64,000 nt of DNA from an uncultured Porphyromonas sp. (GTDB lineage: Bacteria > Bacteroidota > Bacteroidia > Bacteroidales > Porphyromonadaceae), in NCBI RefSeq assembly GCF_938023125.1, contig NZ_CALHDW010000018.1:124001-188000 (forward strand). The letters are read 5' to 3'. Shown piece after piece: positions 1 to 9,148 of this stretch. The notes beneath the pieces are model-generated. The model ran no database searches, was not told where the DNA came from, and saw nothing but the letters and a program-made list of their open reading frames with translations. Made by a program: the position numbers and the translations under genes. Position 1 is the stretch's first letter; each line of letters begins with the position of its first letter.

Positions 1-254
1 GCATCAGCTGCCCAGTGTACCACTACTCCATTCTTCTGTGCATTCGCCTCAAACTGCTGCAGTAGCTCGGCAAGGTGCGTTATATTGTATCGTTTTAGGT
101 CGTGCGCCATTTGGCGTAATTCTTCCCACTCGGGCACTGCATGGCTCATCTTATCCCGCTTCTCTCGTACGAACCATAGGGCTTGGTCGTGCCAAGCTAC
201 ACGCGGACGATTCTCTAGAAACGTAGCCGCAGCCTTTGCATGTGATGTACTCAT
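1..254 (-). CDS. lutB: LutB, N-terminal part (lactate utilisation iron-sulfur protein), cut by the window edge
   Basis: LutB is the iron-sulfur, LutB/YkgF-type subunit of the LutABC system that oxidises L-lactate to pyruvate. I translated the minus strand by hand: the first 84 or so residues are open and match the family N-terminus, with the conserved pattern of an alanine-rich start, WHDQALWFVREKRDK, a VPEWEELR segment and a VHWAADA end. The ATG (252-254) overlaps the lutA stop in an ATGA, the usual tight coupling in lut operons. The ferredoxin-type cluster region lies outside the window, so only the identity of the N-terminal domain is visible. Confidence 0.85.
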   Translation of the reverse strand, partial: MSTSHAKAAATFLENRPRVAWHDQALWFVREKRDKMSHAVPEWEELRQMAHDLKRYNITHLAELLQQFEANAQKNGVVVHWAAD

Positions 255-991
255 AGGTTTGCTGCTAATATCTCAATGGCATGAATGGTTTGGATGGATA
301 GTTGCTCCCTATCTATTACTCCCTGCATGTGCATTAGGCACGAACTATCCGAACCGGTGATGTACTCGGCACCTGTCTGCATGTGATCCCGCACTTTGTC
401 TCGCCCCATACAGGCAGAAACGGCTGGCTCTTCTACGGCAAACATACCCCCGAAGCCACAACACTCATCTATGCGCTTAGGCTCTACAATGGCAATGCCT
501 TGTACCAGCTCTAGTAGGTTGCGTATTTTATTTTGATAGGGAACATTGCGCTCACTCGGGGTAGAAAGCCCCAACTCTCGCACGCCATGACAACTATTAT
601 GCAGACTTACACAGTGTGGGAAACGTGAGGGCAGCGAGGTCACTTTAAGGTCGTCATGCAAAAACTCTATCACATCACGAATCTTCCCTGGAGCCTGACA
701 CCGATGGTCTCCCTCGTGGAGTATGTGGGGGTAATTCTCCTTTACAAAGGCAACGCAGCTGGCTGATGGCCCAACGATTACATCGTGAGAGGCAAAAAGC
801 TCCTCAAATCGCTCTGCCAAGTGACGGGCTTTAGGCTCGTAGCCTGCATTCGCCATAGGTTGCCCACAACAGGTTTGGTTTAGGGGGTAATGCACGTCTA
901 AGCCCAAGGACTCTAACAGCCTATAGGTAGCAATACCTACCTGAGGATAGACTGCATTGACGTAGCAAGGGATAAATAATCCTACTTTCAT
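251..991 (-). CDS. lutA: LutA, (Fe-S)-binding lactate utilisation protein
   Basis: This is the first gene of a lutAB(C) operon for L-lactate oxidation to pyruvate; LutA acts with LutB and LutC in the cytoplasm. The 246-residue protein has the two CCG domains of the family: QTCCGQP at residues 39-45 and DECCGFGG at 175-182, plus HNSCHGVRE near 131-139. These cysteines bind an iron-sulfur or heterodisulfide-reductase-like cluster. Length is normal for LutA/YkgE (about 240). A Bacteroidota-type -7 element lies about 100 bp upstream and a phased array lies beyond it. The known family member is well characterised in Bacillus; its role here is inferred. Confidence 0.93.
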   Translation of the reverse strand: MKVGLFIPCYVNAVYPQVGIATYRLLESLGLDVHYPLNQTCCGQPMANAGYEPKARHLAERFEELFASHDVIVGPSASCVAFVKENYPHILHEGDHRCQAPGKIRDVIEFLHDDLKVTSLPSRFPHCVSLHNSCHGVRELGLSTPSERNVPYQNKIRNLLELVQGIAIVEPKRIDECCGFGGMFAVEEPAVSACMGRDKVRDHMQTGAEYITGSDSSCLMHMQGVIDREQLSIQTIHAIEILAANL

Positions 992-1089
992 TTGTATAAC
1001 TCTTCTCTCTCAGAAAAGAAAGCTCCATCACCACTCTTGGAGGGAACTCTCCGCCTGCTTTCCAAAAAATCTTCGCCTATAAAGGCACC

Positions 1090-1097
1090 CAAAAGTA
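1090..1097 (-). promoter_or_regulatory. Predicted lutAB promoter (-7 element)
   Basis: The minus strand reads TACTTTTG, a match to the Bacteroidota -7 consensus TAnnTTTG, 93 bp ahead of the lutA ATG. A TTG lies 13-15 bases upstream of it. The rest of the 389-bp spacer 992-1380 holds the phased array at 1141-1280 and a hairpin at 1320-1349; I see no gene in it. Confidence 0.5.
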
Positions 1098-1140
1098 GCA
1101 AAAGTGTTGCAATAATGGTGCGGATAGAGAAGTATTTTCC

Positions 1141-1280
1141 GCCAATAAAAAGTTAGAATCCGCCCAGAAATGTCCGTCGTTGCAGGGTGAAATCTCGCGA
1201 TTTCTCAGTCAGAATCGGAATAAAAAACAGCCTATATCTCAAGAGAAATTAGGCTGCAGACGAAGGAGAAATGCAGGGGC
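1141..1280. repeat. Degenerate 22-23 bp phased array (A1)
   Basis: Units begin with a GC or GG core at about 1141, 1163, 1185, 1208, 1230, 1253 and 1275, that is at steps of 22, 22, 23, 22, 23 and 22 bp. Each core is followed by an A-rich stretch (GCCAATAAAA, GCCCAGAAA, GGGTGAAA, GTCAGAA) and preceded by TTTC or CA. Units share few bases beyond the core, so this is a period rather than a conventional repeat. It sits upstream of the lutA promoter and downstream of the transporter gene end. Confidence 0.6.
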
Positions 1281-1319
1281 TCTACGTTGGCAGAGAGCCG
1301 CACCCCCTGAAACAAGTAA

Positions 1320-1349
1320 CCCCTGCCTCTCACATACGGAGGGCAGGGG
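1320..1349 (-). terminator. Hairpin after the peptide transporter gene
   Basis: Perfect 8-bp arms CCCCTGCC (1320-1327) and GGCAGGGG (1342-1349) are separated by 14 bases. On the minus strand the hairpin is followed by TTACTTGTTT, a moderate U-rich tail, about 30 bp beyond the stop of the transporter gene. It probably ends that transcript. Confidence 0.5.
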
Positions 1350-1380
1350 CCATTCTCAATGAAGAGAAATAGGATGGGGA

Positions 1381-2937
1381 TTAGCGAGCTACACGCTCAA
1401 GCCACTTAACCATGGCCAACATGATTCCCATAGAGATGAGGCAGACAATAGCAAATACTGTCCAGCACTGCCAGAGGGGGATCTTGTTGTACATCAACGG
1501 GCCAATCCAAATAAGCAGGTTACCGATGGCAGTTGCACCGAGCCACAAACCTTGGCACAAACCCTGCAAGTGCTTGGGAGCCACCTTAGATACAAACGAC
1601 AACCCTAGAGGCGAGATAAAGAGCTCTGCCACCGTAAGGAAGAAATAGGTAACGATGAGCACCCATGCTCCGGACTTCATGGCATTTTGAGCCGTATGGT
1701 CCATTGCGCGGAATTCGTCGCCCGAGGGGAATCCTTGGATCATAGACAAGATGGCCAAGAATACATAGGCAATGGCAGCGATAGCCATACCGATAGCAAT
1801 CTTACGAGGGGTAGAGATGCTCTTGCCCTTGCGTGCGAGCGCCCCAAAGATGGCCATGATGATCGGTGTGAGTACAATCACGAAGAAGGGATTCACAGCC
1901 TGCCAAATTTCGGGGGGAATAGAAGAGGTTACGATAAAGTCGCGAGCAAAAACAGAGAGTGATTGTCCGTTTTGGTGGAAAGAGAACCAGAAGAAGATGG
2001 CAACACCCAATACAGCAAAGAGAGCATACAAACGACGCTTAATCTCAGAGGCCATAGCAGCCTTTTCTTCGGGTGTATAGTCTACTGCCTTTTGTGCTTC
2101 CTTCTTAGTAGGATTAGGCAATTGCTTCTTTGTTACAACGAAAATCACCATAGAGATAAGCATAGCAACAACCGATGCAATAAACGAGTAGTGCACCCCG
2201 GCGTTGAAGATGTCTAGGTATCTTTGGCAGAATTCAAGAGTAACTTCAGATCCACCAACTTCGGAAACCAACTTGGTGATATTGTCCAAATCTTGTCCTA
2301 CCAAGTTGCCACCGGTATTGATAAACTTATGGCACAATTCGGGCAAACTTGCGTTGTAAGTCAAGCCATGAACTCCGAGCCACCAGCTTCTCAAAAGAGG
2401 TGCAACGAAGGGAGCAATGAGACCACCGATGTTGATGAAAACGTAGAAAATCTGGAATCCGGAGTCGCGCTTACCCTTAGCAAGACGGAGCGCTTCTTCT
2501 CCCTCTTTGGCAGCCTCGGTTTCCAAGTCGTCGTACATCTGACCCACAATGGCTTGCAGGTTGCCCTTGAAAAGCCCATTACCAAATGCGATGAGCAACA
2601 GAGCAAAGCAAGTGAAGGGGAGCAGCCAGCTGATGTTGTCGGATGTAGACATGATGGGGATAGAGATCAAGACGTACCCCAACGTCATAACGGAAAGACC
2701 TGAGATGATCGTTGCCTTATAATTCTGCGTTCTATCGGCAACAATCCCCCCAACAAGGCTGAGGATGTAGATCAATGCGTAGAAGACAGAGTAGATCACA
2801 CCACTCGTGGTGTCGTCCAACCCAAACTTGGAGCAGAGGAATAGCAGTAGCACTGCGTTCATAATGTAGTAGCCAAAGCGTTCCCCCATGTTACTAAGGG
2901 CTGCCGCTACAAGTCCTTTCGGATGATTTTTGAACAT
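1381..2937 (-). CDS. Proton-dependent oligopeptide (POT/PTR) transporter
   Basis: This inner-membrane MFS protein of the POT family imports di- and tripeptides with protons, which suits a peptide-fermenting cell. It is 518 residues with about 12-14 hydrophobic segments. The family signature on helix 1 is present as NMGERFGYY at residues 16-24; the first acidic residue of the usual ExxER proton-coupling motif is Asn here. GGIVADRTQNYK (63-74) fits the loop 2-3 motif. It follows the DUF4831 gene by 49 bp on the same strand and may be co-transcribed. A hairpin at 1320-1349 follows it. Confidence 0.9.
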   Translation of the reverse strand: MFKNHPKGLVAAALSNMGERFGYYIMNAVLLLFLCSKFGLDDTTSGVIYSVFYALIYILSLVGGIVADRTQNYKATIISGLSVMTLGYVLISIPIMSTSDNISWLLPFTCFALLLIAFGNGLFKGNLQAIVGQMYDDLETEAAKEGEEALRLAKGKRDSGFQIFYVFINIGGLIAPFVAPLLRSWWLGVHGLTYNASLPELCHKFINTGGNLVGQDLDNITKLVSEVGGSEVTLEFCQRYLDIFNAGVHYSFIASVVAMLISMVIFVVTKKQLPNPTKKEAQKAVDYTPEEKAAMASEIKRRLYALFAVLGVAIFFWFSFHQNGQSLSVFARDFIVTSSIPPEIWQAVNPFFVIVLTPIIMAIFGALARKGKSISTPRKIAIGMAIAAIAYVFLAILSMIQGFPSGDEFRAMDHTAQNAMKSGAWVLIVTYFFLTVAELFISPLGLSFVSKVAPKHLQGLCQGLWLGATAIGNLLIWIGPLMYNKIPLWQCWTVFAIVCLISMGIMLAMVKWLERVAR

Positions 2938-2986
2938 ACTGGTTACTAGGATTAATATGATTAATGATTTTGTATTTACACGTACC

Positions 2987-4078
2987 CTATGGCATGGGCA
3001 TTGCTAGTGGATTGATACCAAGCAAAGCCCCCGTATCCGTATCAAAGAGGATGGAAAAGATATTGTCTTTGCTCTTCGGAATCTGATTAGCGAGCGAAGC
3101 CCGCGTGCCAAACTGAGTAATGGGCAACTCCGCCTCGGCAAGAAGGCGAGAGCCCTTATGGAGCCGAGCAGTAGCACTCCCCGGCAAGTTATATATGATA
3201 CCATGCAACTTCCGCTCCTGTTTTGCCAGCTCCTCGGGGGAGAGCAAGGGGGCTCGCCGCGTTGCCTTCAGGTCTAGGGTAATCGCTTCGCCCTCACGGC
3301 TCGTTGCAGGCAGTAGTCCCACGACGGGAGAAAAGCGAGCGATGGTGCGGTGGTTTATCTCCTCCTCCGGCTCCACTTTGTAGTGTTGCGTAAGGGATTC
3401 TCTCTCCGTTGTCCCCACAAAAAGACGCTCCACTGTTGCAATTTGCCCCTCAAGGCGAGAAACAGCTAAGGTGTAGGCGTCTCCTTCACGGGGGGCAAAC
3501 TCGGCCTTCCCCGAGAGCAGACTCATAAGATCTTCACGAAGGGAAAAAAGATGATTGGCGGCAATTTGAGCCTTCTTGGCACGCGATGTAGCCAAAGCGA
3601 ACTCCCGAGGGAGCAAGGGATCTACGCCCTCTTGCCTAGGGGCAAACGGCGGAGATGCAACCTCCTCTTGTAGGGGCATAGAATAGCCGTTGATACCCGA
3701 TAGTATTCCATTTTTGGTCAGCGAGACGTAGCTATAGGGCTGTGCTGCCTTAAACTCCACCAGGTAACTATAGTTTTCGTCGGGGACTCCCAACGAACGA
3801 ACTTCTGCCGACTCAATCTCATACGATACGGTCAATTCGGTAGCCACTTTCTGCCCAAGAAGAAGCGGGGCATACTCCGAAAATTCTCCCGGAGTCACCG
3901 TTGTCTTTACAACCCTTAGAGCAATATCCAACTGGCTCTTAGGCAGGTAGTACACAACACCTCGGTCTTGGTATTCGGTAGCGGAGTAGCGCACGACATC
4001 GGTTTGCGCCCACGCCATCGTAGGACATAAAACGACGAATGCCACCAAGAGGGCGAGTTGCTGTAAAGCCTTATGCAT
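2987..4078 (-). CDS. DUF4831 family secreted or periplasmic protein
   Basis: This 363-residue protein resembles the DUF4831 family, found mostly in Bacteroidales; no function is established that I know of. I chose the ATG at 4078 because it leaves a clean signal peptide (MHKALQQL followed by a hydrophobic run ending AWAQ at about residue 25). The longer reading, ten residues upstream, would place extra residues before it and overlap the predicted -7 element at 4106-4113. The body has alternating strand-like segments and no evident catalytic motif. It lies between rlmN and the peptide transporter on the same strand. Confidence 0.75.
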   Translation of the reverse strand: MHKALQQLALLVAFVVLCPTMAWAQTDVVRYSATEYQDRGVVYYLPKSQLDIALRVVKTTVTPGEFSEYAPLLLGQKVATELTVSYEIESAEVRSLGVPDENYSYLVEFKAAQPYSYVSLTKNGILSGINGYSMPLQEEVASPPFAPRQEGVDPLLPREFALATSRAKKAQIAANHLFSLREDLMSLLSGKAEFAPREGDAYTLAVSRLEGQIATVERLFVGTTERESLTQHYKVEPEEEINHRTIARFSPVVGLLPATSREGEAITLDLKATRRAPLLSPEELAKQERKLHGIIYNLPGSATARLHKGSRLLAEAELPITQFGTRASLANQIPKSKDNIFSILFDTDTGALLGINPLAMPMP

Positions 4079-4105
4079 GATTACCATTTGCCAAATTCGT
4101 GAGAA

Positions 4106-4113
4106 CAAAACTA
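4106..4113 (-). promoter_or_regulatory. Possible promoter for the DUF4831 gene
   Basis: The minus strand reads TAGTTTTG, fitting TAnnTTTG, 28 bp before the chosen start. No convincing -33 element is visible, so confidence is modest. Confidence 0.35.
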
Positions 4114-4178
4114 ATCAATTCCCTTATATTGGCTAGCCTTTATGACAAAAAATCTCTTTTCACACCCCTCTAAAGGGC

Positions 4179-5198
4179 TCATTTCGTCTGATGCTGTGCC
4201 GAGAGCATTCCGCAGGCGGCGGCGATGTCTTCCCCTCGCGAAGCTCGTATCGTTGTAGGTACTCCCGCCCCGTTGAGATAGTCTGCAAAGCGTTGCATTC
4301 GCTCCTCTTGGGAAGAGGGCAAAGCCACATTAGGGATACGATGGTAACGGATCAGATTGATGTGACACTCGAGAGGACGGATAAGCCGCAGGAGTGCTTT
4401 GGCATGGGCGATATCGTCGTTAAGCCCCCCGAAAACGATGTACTCAAAAGTAAGTCTACGCTGCCCCGAGAAGTTATACTGCTTGAGCGTCTCTATCGTT
4501 TTCTCTATAGGCATGGCTCGCTCTATGGGCATCATCGAGAGTCGCTCCTCGGGGAGGGCATTATGCAAACTAATCGCAAGGTGACAAGAGCATTGCTCCA
4601 AGAACTTAGAAAGCCCCGGTTCCAATCCGATAGACGATAACGTGATTCTCTTGGGGCTCATGGCCAACCCCGAGGGATGCGTAAGACAGGCAATGCTCTT
4701 GAGTACGGCCTCCACATTGTCGAGCGGCTCCCCCATTCCCATATAAACGATATTGGTAAGCTTGTCACTATCGGGTATGGAGAGGATTTGATTTACAATC
4801 TCGGCAGGGGTAAGGTTACCCTTGAATCCCTGCTTCCCGGTCATACAAAAGAGGCAATCCATCTTGCATCCGATTTGGGAGGAGACGCACAGCGTAGCCC
4901 GATCCCCCTCGGGGATGTAAACACTCTCCACGTACTGCGCCCCATCTCCCACGGCAAAGAGGAACTTGCGCGTACCGTCTTTGGAGTCGGCTCGTGCTAC
5001 AGGAGCCTTTCGCCCTATCGTTGCTTTCTCTTGCAGCAAAGCGCGGTGGCGAAGGGAGATATTGGTCATTTCGTCAAAGGATGTGACGCGTTTGTTGTAG
5101 ATCCAATCTGCCAACTGCCGACCTGCAAACTTAGGCATCCCTATGGAGAGAGCAAAGCCGGTAAGCTCCTCGGGTAGCATCCCTAATAGGGTAATCAT
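4179..5198 (-). CDS. rlmN: RlmN, 23S rRNA (A2503-C2) and tRNA (A37-C2) methyltransferase
   Basis: This radical SAM enzyme methylates A2503 of 23S rRNA and A37 of some tRNAs using two SAM molecules. At 339 residues it has the family cluster motif CKMDCLFC at 111-118 (three cluster cysteines) and a C-terminal cysteine at about 329 (AAACGM) that matches the methyl-carrying cysteine. The VESVYIP segment at 90-96 matches the conserved glutamate region. RlmN and Cfr share this layout; the ordinary housekeeping context favours RlmN. It is 16 bp downstream of rnr, so the two are surely co-transcribed. Confidence 0.94.
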   Translation of the reverse strand: MITLLGMLPEELTGFALSIGMPKFAGRQLADWIYNKRVTSFDEMTNISLRHRALLQEKATIGRKAPVARADSKDGTRKFLFAVGDGAQYVESVYIPEGDRATLCVSSQIGCKMDCLFCMTGKQGFKGNLTPAEIVNQILSIPDSDKLTNIVYMGMGEPLDNVEAVLKSIACLTHPSGLAMSPKRITLSSIGLEPGLSKFLEQCSCHLAISLHNALPEERLSMMPIERAMPIEKTIETLKQYNFSGQRRLTFEYIVFGGLNDDIAHAKALLRLIRPLECHINLIRYHRIPNVALPSSQEERMQRFADYLNGAGVPTTIRASRGEDIAAACGMLSAQHQTK

Positions 5199-5214
5199 AC
5201 AGAGTGAAAGGGGG

Positions 5215-7425
5215 CTAATCTACCAATTCAAAATCGATTTGCCGACGCTCAAAGTCGCTATGGATGGCACGTACGCGCACCGTATCTCCCAGGGTAAACT
5301 TACGTCTATACCGCCGACCCACAAGGGCAAAATTCTTCTCGTCGTAGTCGTAGAAGTCGTCATTAAGAAGTCGCATCGGCACTAACCCCTCACAATGCGA
5401 ATGGGTTAGTTCCACATAGAACCCCCACTCCGCCACATTGGAGATAACCCCATCAAATACTTTGCCTAAGCGCGTACTCATATACTCTACCTGCTTGTAA
5501 CGCACGGAGTCTCGCTCGGCTTTGGCGGCCACTTGCTCCTGATCGCTACAATGTTGAGCATACGCCTCGTACTCGGCTTGCGGCACACTGCCCTCGCCTG
5601 CCATGTAGCGCGCAACAAGACGATGCACCAAAAGGTCGGGATAACGGCGGATAGGCGAAGTAAAATGGGTGTAATACTCAAAAGCCAGCCCGTAGTGCCC
5701 GATATTTTCTGTACTGTACTCAGCTCGAGCCATCGTGCGTACAGCCATCGTTTGGATGAGTGTTGCCTCGGGCTTGTCTTGCGAAGCCTCAATCACGGCA
5801 TTGAGGTTCTTGCTAATGGCGCTAGCCTCGGTAGCGTTTTTGAACTGGTAGCCAAAGCGACGAATAAACGCCCCCATCTGATTCAGTTTATCCCCATCGG
5901 GGAGGTCGTGGATGCGGTATATAAAGGTCTTGGCGTCCCCATTACTATTGCGTTGCTTTTTGCCAAACTCGGTAGCGACCGTTCTATTGGCAAGGAGCAT
6001 AAACTCCTCAATAAGTTCGTTGGCTGTGCCATGAGGGCGAGCCATTACATCTACAGGACGCCCCTCGGCATCGAGTACAAACTGTACCTCCTGACTCGAG
6101 AAGTTGATTGCCCCTTGGGCAAAGCGACGCTTCCGAAGGAGCTGTGCGAGACTATGCAGTGAGAGGATAACCTCGGCATCGTCGCCCTCCTTCGTGTCAA
6201 TCACTTGCTGCGCCTCTTCGTAGGCATAGCGCCGGTTGCTCTCTATGATGGTACGCCCAATACGATACGACTGCACCTCAGCCACTTCGTTAAGCACGAA
6301 TACACACGAGAAGGCAAGGCGCACCTCGTTGGGGCGAAGGCTGCACAAATCGTTACAGAGCCGCTCCGGCAACATGGGGATCGTACGGTCTACAAGATAG
6401 ATACTTGTAGCTCGCTCATAAGCCTCCTTGTCAATCACGCTCCCCGGGGTTACATAGTAGCTTACGTCCGCAATATGCACACCTACCTCCACAAGGCCGC
6501 CCTCTAACTTACGCCACGAGAGGGCGTCGTCAAAGTCTTTGGCATCGGCAGGGTCTATGGTAAGCGTGAAGACTTCTCTAAAATCCTCCCTCTTTGCCAT
6601 CTCCTCACTGGGGATCTCTGAGGGGATCTGACGCGCAGCCTCTTCGGCCTCTTCGGGGTAGGAATAGGGGAGATCGTACTCTGCCAGGATAGCATGCATC
6701 TCGGTATTGTTGTTCCCGGCTGCTCCCAAGACCTCTACCACTTCGCCCGTAGGCTCGGGTTCTCGTGCGCCCCAATGTACGATTCGCACAATGGCCTTGT
6801 CGTTGTTTTTAGCCCCTGCCAACGCCTCTCGGGGGAGCAGGATGCGGCTATCGAGGGCACGATCTTCGGTATGCAGATAGGCAAAACCTTTCGTAATCAC
6901 CACACGACCTACATAGGTAGAGCGGCGGCGCTGCAAGACCTCCACTACCTGCCCCGTGCGAGTGCGGCGCGCCTTGAGCGGGAAAAGAGCCACGCGCACT
7001 CGGTCTCCCGCCAGCGCATGCTCCGGATTATTTCTATCAGAAATGATAACCTCCGGGCTCTCATCGTCGGGCACCACCACGCAATAATTCCGGCGAGACT
7101 CGAAGACGCCCTCCAGCATTTCGGCGCCCACTTGGTAGCGGTAACGCCCAATCTCCACTTGTGTGAGCATACCCTGCTCTACGAGAGACTCCAGCGTACG
7201 CACCACAAATTGCTTCTCAGACATGGTGGTAAAGCCCAGACTTGCGGCTACGGACTTGTAGTTTACCACCTCGCGAGGGTGGCGAGTAAAATAATCTATG
7301 ATGCTATCCACAATCTTATGACCCGAGAGACGCTTATTCCGTGCAAGCCGTTTAGTACCCGACTTGCGCGCTACTGTTTTGCGCCGTCCGGATGTCGTTG
7401 TAGATTTTGTTGACTTCTTTTTCAT
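5215..7425 (-). CDS. rnr: Ribonuclease R (RNB family 3'-5' exoribonuclease)
   Basis: RNase R degrades structured RNA from the 3' end and matures or clears rRNA and mRNA. The 736-residue protein shows a Lys/Arg-rich tail (1-35), a winged-helix region (36-100), cold-shock domains (about 105-250), the RNB catalytic domain beginning with DPADAKDFDD at 291-300 (metal-binding aspartates), and a C-terminal S1 domain starting near GKVFDGVISNV. The order and size match the bacterial RNase R family. Neighbours rsgA, frr and rlmN are all ribosome-related, supporting a translation/RNA-turnover operon. Confidence 0.95.
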   Translation of the reverse strand: MKKKSTKSTTTSGRRKTVARKSGTKRLARNKRLSGHKIVDSIIDYFTRHPREVVNYKSVAASLGFTTMSEKQFVVRTLESLVEQGMLTQVEIGRYRYQVGAEMLEGVFESRRNYCVVVPDDESPEVIISDRNNPEHALAGDRVRVALFPLKARRTRTGQVVEVLQRRRSTYVGRVVITKGFAYLHTEDRALDSRILLPREALAGAKNNDKAIVRIVHWGAREPEPTGEVVEVLGAAGNNNTEMHAILAEYDLPYSYPEEAEEAARQIPSEIPSEEMAKREDFREVFTLTIDPADAKDFDDALSWRKLEGGLVEVGVHIADVSYYVTPGSVIDKEAYERATSIYLVDRTIPMLPERLCNDLCSLRPNEVRLAFSCVFVLNEVAEVQSYRIGRTIIESNRRYAYEEAQQVIDTKEGDDAEVILSLHSLAQLLRKRRFAQGAINFSSQEVQFVLDAEGRPVDVMARPHGTANELIEEFMLLANRTVATEFGKKQRNSNGDAKTFIYRIHDLPDGDKLNQMGAFIRRFGYQFKNATEASAISKNLNAVIEASQDKPEATLIQTMAVRTMARAEYSTENIGHYGLAFEYYTHFTSPIRRYPDLLVHRLVARYMAGEGSVPQAEYEAYAQHCSDQEQVAAKAERDSVRYKQVEYMSTRLGKVFDGVISNVAEWGFYVELTHSHCEGLVPMRLLNDDFYDYDEKNFALVGRRYRRKFTLGDTVRVRAIHSDFERRQIDFELVD

Positions 7426-7497
7426 ATTGCTTTGTCATATTACTCTGCCCCTCTCAGTAAGAGAGAGGGAAGGAGAGGGGGAGAATCGGTAAAAAGA

Positions 7498-8451
7498 TCA
7501 CTGCTCCGGGCGATACTTACCGCCCTCTTCATCCCCCAAAATACCCAAATAACTCACGTAACGTGAGGGGGCAATCTCGCCTCGCTCTAGAGCGGACAAG
7601 ACGGCACACCCAGGCTCATTGATGTGGGTACAATTACCGAATCGGCACCCTTCACTTAGGGCAAAAAACTCCCGGAAATAGTGATGTGCGTTGCGCTCAT
7701 TCATCTCCAACGTGCCAAAACCTTTGATGCCGGGAGAGTCGATAAGATACCCACCACCACGCTCTGCAGCAAGGGGAATCATAGCGCTATAAGTAGTGGT
7801 ATGCATACCCGTACCATGAGCCAAACTGATGCTGTGGGTACGCAAAGAAGAGCCGGGGAGCAGGGCATTGATAAGACTACTCTTGCCCACTCCGGAGTGC
7901 CCGCTGAGGAGCACAATACGCCCGGCAATGTGCTTCCAGACCTCCTCCAGACCTATCCCTTCGGTTGCCGAGATGGAGAGGGTAGGATACCCCAAGGGAG
8001 TGTAAATCGCTTGCCACTCGGCTAGCCGCTTATTCTCCGCCTCTCCGTAGAGGTCTATCTTATTAAAAAGCAAAACAACGGGGATATCATACGCCTCCGC
8101 TGTTGCCAAAAAACGATCGACAAAAGTAAAGCTTGTCTCGGGTTGTATCATCGTAACCACGAGCAAAGCCACATCTATATTGGCCGCAAGTATATGCGAC
8201 TCCTTAGAGAGGTTGGAAGCCTTGCGGATGATGTAGTTACGCCTAGGGCAGATCGCAGTAATGTAGTAGGGGTGCTCTAGATCCTCCCGAGTAGGCTGCA
8301 ACTCTACCCTATCCCCCACTACTACGGGGTTGGTAGAGCGGATCCCTTTGAGCCGCAAATTCCCCTTAACGAGAGCATCACACTCTCCTCCGTCACCATC
8401 GAGTAGTACTCGACACAGATTGCCAACGCAGCGAAGTACGAGCCCTGTCAT
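7498..8451 (-). CDS. rsgA: RsgA, circularly permuted GTPase for 30S subunit assembly
   Basis: RsgA checks and releases factors from the maturing 30S subunit and is stimulated by the small subunit. The permuted GTPase order is plain: NKID at 130-133 precedes the P-loop GHSGVGKS at 184-191 and DSPG at 238-241. An N-terminal OB-fold (1-70) and a C-terminal zinc site (C269, C274, H276, C282) complete the family layout in 317 residues. It lies 72 bp ahead of rnr and 103 bp after frr on the same strand. Confidence 0.95.
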   Translation of the reverse strand: MTGLVLRCVGNLCRVLLDGDGGECDALVKGNLRLKGIRSTNPVVVGDRVELQPTREDLEHPYYITAICPRRNYIIRKASNLSKESHILAANIDVALLVVTMIQPETSFTFVDRFLATAEAYDIPVVLLFNKIDLYGEAENKRLAEWQAIYTPLGYPTLSISATEGIGLEEVWKHIAGRIVLLSGHSGVGKSSLINALLPGSSLRTHSISLAHGTGMHTTTYSAMIPLAAERGGGYLIDSPGIKGFGTLEMNERNAHHYFREFFALSEGCRFGNCTHINEPGCAVLSALERGEIAPSRYVSYLGILGDEEGGKYRPEQ

Positions 8452-8474
8452 TCTAATTGTTAGACGTTAGAGAA

Positions 8475-8516
8475 GAAGCCTCGGGGGCTAAAGTTCCCTC
8501 ATAGGAGGAAGGCTTC
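8475..8516 (-). terminator. Hairpin between frr and rsgA (possible attenuating terminator)
   Basis: Arms GAAGCC (8475-8480) and GGCTTC (8511-8516) bracket a smaller GC-rich stem. The minus-strand tail TTCTTCTCTAA is only partly U-rich. It may reduce read-through from pyrH-frr into rsgA rather than stop it. Confidence 0.35.
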
Positions 8517-8554
8517 AAGCCTCTTGCCCCGCCGTTGCATCTCTAAGATCTAAA

Positions 8555-9118
8555 TCAAACGGTAAGGATTTCTTTCTCCTTAGCGGCGAAAAGCTCGTCG
8601 CAGCGAGAGATATACTTATCGTGGAGCTTCTGGATAGCTGCCTCGGCATCCTTGGCCACATCTTCGGGAGTACCGTCTGCCTTTACGCTCTTCTTAACGG
8701 CATCTATGGCATCGCGGCGCGCATTACGCACGCTTATTTTTGCCTCTTCTACCTCACCCTTTACCTGCTTTACGAGCATTTTACGACGCTCTTCGGTAAG
8801 AGGGGGAATGCCAATGCGGATAAGATCGCCATTATTCTCGGGCATGATCCCAAGGGGAGAGTCGATAATGGCCTTCTCAATATCCTTGATAATCTTCTTC
8901 TCCCAAGGTGTAATAACGATAGTACGGGCATCGGGTACGGTCACGGTACCGACCTGATTGAGGGGAGTCATCGTGCCATAGTAAGACACCATAATGTCGT
9001 CGAGTATCTTGGGATTGGCTTTGCCGGCACGTATGTGTGCGAGCTTTTCGTCGAGGTACTCAATGGCATTTTGCATCCCTGCTTCTGCCTGCTGTTGATA
9101 TTGCTTTACGTCACTCAT
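8555..9118 (-). CDS. frr: Ribosome recycling factor
   Basis: RRF splits the post-termination ribosome together with EF-G. The 187 residues match the family throughout: an N-terminal helix, the IRAGKANP segment (30-37), the domain II start around YYGTMTPLNQVGTV, and the C-terminal helices with ISVRNARRDA and a DKYISRCDELFAAKEKEI end. It follows pyrH by 30 bp, the very common bacterial pyrH-frr pairing. Confidence 0.96.
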   Translation of the reverse strand: MSDVKQYQQQAEAGMQNAIEYLDEKLAHIRAGKANPKILDDIMVSYYGTMTPLNQVGTVTVPDARTIVITPWEKKIIKDIEKAIIDSPLGIMPENNGDLIRIGIPPLTEERRKMLVKQVKGEVEEAKISVRNARRDAIDAVKKSVKADGTPEDVAKDAEAAIQKLHDKYISRCDELFAAKEKEILTV

Positions 9119-9148
9119 ATTTTCTATTGTTGGGGGAATGTGTATTTG

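Noticed and set aside
1141..1280. Possible CRISPR array (also considered for the other phased arrays)
   Set aside because: Units have no identical repeat separated by unique spacers, the step of 22-23 bp is too short for repeat plus spacer, and no cas gene is present.
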